A DNA stretch of 14,088 nucleotides from contig PFSC01000105.1 in the NCBI GenBank assembly GCA_002788865.1, positions 1-14,088 on the forward strand, given 5' to 3'. The notes beneath the pieces were generated by a model. It saw only the letters and a list, made by a program, of their open reading frames with translations. It was not told where the DNA came from and did not search any database. The translations under genes and the position numbers were made by a program. Each line of letters begins with the position of its first letter. Positions within the stretch are counted from its first letter, which is position 1. Below are positions 12,304 through 14,088 of the stretch, in pieces. The DNA comes from Candidatus Roizmanbacteria bacterium CG_4_9_14_0_2_um_filter_39_13. Its GTDB lineage: Bacteria; Patescibacteriota; Microgenomatia; UBA1406; GWC2-37-13.

Positions 12304-14088
12304 TTAAGTAATCTTTGAATAAAGATTCTCCTGGAATCCAAAAAAGATGGATCGAATTTGATCCACATCTCCCAGTTGTTGCTCGGCATTTGCTATAGCA
12401 TTGTATTTCATATTGAGCAGCACTGGTAGTTTTTCTTCATCAAGCTCTTCAGTTCCCTTTTCCTCATACTTTGAAAGAACAAATTCTAAAAATTCTTTTT
12501 GTTTCTCATCTATTTTATTAAAGATATTCCCTTTGTTACTATCTACACGTTGTTTCCTCGTTATCATCGGTGTGTTATATGCTAAATAAGATAAAACATC
12601 AAATAAATCACAATCTACAGCATCAACCACTTTTTGAAGGTTTTCTAATTGTTCAATATCAATACCCATATCAAAAAGCCTTCCTAAAAATTGTTTTCTG
12701 GTTACTGGGCTTGACCATATTTGTCTTAATTCTTCTTCGGTTTTAAATAAATCTGGCAATGTTCCATACATGGCATTTATAAATTCTTCAGAAGAAAAAG
12801 GTTTTCCATCAGCTCCCCAGAACGACTTTGATATCATGTGTTGGATTTCTCGCTCTTTCCCACCTCGAAGTTTTACTCTAATCATTCTTTTCTTTCCTAC
12901 TTGATAACTCAACTCATCAGTTGGTGCATCTTTAACCATCAGCGACTTTGCCTTCGAGTTTTTATACTCGATAGAAGAAGTCTCTACTTCCGGCTCACCA
13001 TCCCAGTCAGGATCAGCAAAATGTTTATAGGCATCCACAAAATCATAAATAGTAAAGTACTCTTTACCGTCAAATAGTCTTGTTCCTCGTCCAATTATTT
13101 GTTTGAACTCTATCATGGAGTTTATTGAACGCATCAAAACAATATTTCGAATGTTCCTCGCATCAACTCCTGTTGATAGCTTTTGAGAAGTAGTCAATAT
13201 CGTGGGAATAGTTTTTTCATTATCTTGAAACTCCCGCAAAAATTGTTCGCCACGAGCGCCGTCATTAGCCGTTACCCGCACACAATAGTTCGGATCCTTG
13301 CTTTTTTCTTTCATTTGATTTATGAGATCTCTTACTGCAGCAGCATGAGCTTGTGTCGCACAGAACACGATAGTTTTATCATTCTGATTAATTTCATCCA
13401 TCAATATACGAACTCTTTTAGTTTCTCGCTCTTTGATTTCAATAATCTTATTAAAATCATCTTCCTCATACACCTTACCCTCCTCAACTTCCCCTTCTAT
13501 TATCTGATCATCTGAAACATACACATATTCGTCTAAAGTAGTTTGAATCCTTTTCACTTTAAATGGCGTAAGAAACCCATCATTAATACCCTCTTTTAGA
13601 GAATAAATATATACTGGTTCTCCAAAATATCTATAGGTATTAATGTTATTTTGTCTCCTTGGAGTTGCAGTCATACCTAGCTGTACTGCTGGAGAAAAAT
13701 ACTCCAATATCCCCCGCCAATTGCCCTCGTCATTTGCCCCACCACGGTGACATTCGTCAATAATGATAAAGTCAAAAAAGTCAGGTGGGTACTCTCCAAA
13801 ATACGGCGTACTTTCAGGACCACTCATAAACGTTTGAAATATCGTAAAGAAAACACTACCACTCATGGGAACACTGCCTTTTTTACGAATATCCAGTGGG
13901 TTTATCCTTACAAGAGCATCTTCGTCAAATGCCGAAAACGCATTGAAGGCTTGATCAGCCAGAATATTTCTATCTGCTAAAAACAATATTCTTGGTTGTC
14001 TTGACCCATCTCTTTGCAGATTCCAACGTGATTGAAAGAGTTTCCAAACTACTTGAAAAGATATCGCTGTTTTGCCCGTACCAGTAGC
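12304..14088 (-). CDS. hsdR: Type I restriction endonuclease R subunit, 5' part outside the window
   Basis: The frame is open from the window edge (14088) to the TAA at 12304, giving the last 594 residues. Helicase motifs in order: Walker A ATGTGKTA at the very edge (residues 1-8), IIIDECHRGG (DECH box, 111-114), MTATPRR (139-145), KTIVFCATQAHA, TTSQKLSTGVD, and QIIGRGTR (motif VI, 330-337). The C-terminal 200 residues (EELRQIWSSPVTRKQFL, LSYLAYNTP, then IRSIFFGFQENLYSKI at the end) match the EcoEI-type R subunit C-terminal domain. The N-terminal nuclease domain must lie beyond 14088 and could not be checked. R subunits translocate DNA and cleave unmodified foreign DNA together with HsdM and HsdS, which are expected to the right of the window. 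A TTG at 13986 lies inside the helicase fold and is not the start. Confidence 0.9.
   Translation of the reverse strand, partial: ATGTGKTAISFQVVWKLFQSRWNLQRDGSRQPRILFLADRNILADQAFNAFSAFDEDALVRINPLDIRKKGSVPMSGSVFFTIFQTFMSGPESTPYFGEYPPDFFDFIIIDECHRGGANDEGNWRGILEYFSPAVQLGMTATPRRQNNINTYRYFGEPVYIYSLKEGINDGFLTPFKVKRIQTTLDEYVYVSDDQIIEGEVEEGKVYEEDDFNKIIEIKERETKRVRILMDEINQNDKTIVFCATQAHAAAVRDLINQMKEKSKDPNYCVRVTANDGARGEQFLREFQDNEKTIPTILTTSQKLSTGVDARNIRNIVLMRSINSMIEFKQIIGRGTRLFDGKEYFTIYDFVDAYKHFADPDWDGEPEVETSSIEYKNSKAKSLMVKDAPTDELSYQVGKKRMIRVKLRGGKEREIQHMISKSFWGADGKPFSSEEFINAMYGTLPDLFKTEEELRQIWSSPVTRKQFLGRLFDMGIDIEQLENLQKVVDAVDCDLFDVLSYLAYNTPMITRKQRVDSNKGNIFNKIDEKQKEFLEFVLSKYEEKGTEELDEEKLPVLLNMKYNAIANAEQQLGDVDQIRSIFFGFQENLYSKIT

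Overview
The window looks like a chromosomal segment from an uncultivated, small-genome bacterium of the Patescibacteria/CPR type, probably Parcubacteria-like. This is an inference. It rests on the pseudopilin-PilMNO cluster, compact overlapping housekeeping genes, near absence of Shine-Dalgarno sequences, promoter -10 boxes sitting 5-7 nt before start codons (leaderless mRNAs), and intergenic gaps filled with short palindromic repeats plus an AT-rich TTGAAAATT tail. No 16S rRNA or other decisive marker is present.

Region 1 (96-4332, + strand) is a type IV pilus / competence-pseudopilus assembly operon: four prepilin-like proteins in GspG-H-I-J-like order, then the PilM-PilN-PilO inner-membrane platform. 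Genes overlap or lie 1-12 nt apart except before pilM, where there is a second promoter. The motor ATPases, platform protein PilC and prepilin peptidase are not in the window.

Region 2 (4341-8536, - strand) is information processing: rpsP (ribosomal protein bS16), then after a repeat-filled gap nusB-rnc (antitermination factor and RNase III, overlapping by 4 nt), then after another repeat a 37-aa membrane peptide gene overlapping recG. The pilus operon and rpsP converge with only 8 bp between stop codons.

Region 3 (8537-12231, - strand) is accessory: a repeat-rich gap, a membrane-anchored trypsin-like protease gene broken by two apparent single-base frameshifts, a phage-type KilA-N protein, a second repeat-rich gap, and a small RelA/SpoT-type HD hydrolase (putative small alarmone hydrolase).

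Region 4 (12304-14088, - strand, cut by the window edge) is the C-terminal part of a type I restriction endonuclease R subunit, including its helicase core and C-terminal domain.

The most notable non-coding structure is a 168-bp miniature transposon-like element (4624-4791) with 12-bp perfect terminal inverted repeats, an inner palindrome of a different family, and near-identical 8/9-bp flanking direct repeats. One arm of a related element ends at position 45, just upstream of the pilus operon promoter. No confident complete novel system was found. The strongest leads are this element, the leaderless promoter geometry, the NusB membrane extension, the recG-coupled small membrane protein and the doubly frameshifted protease.
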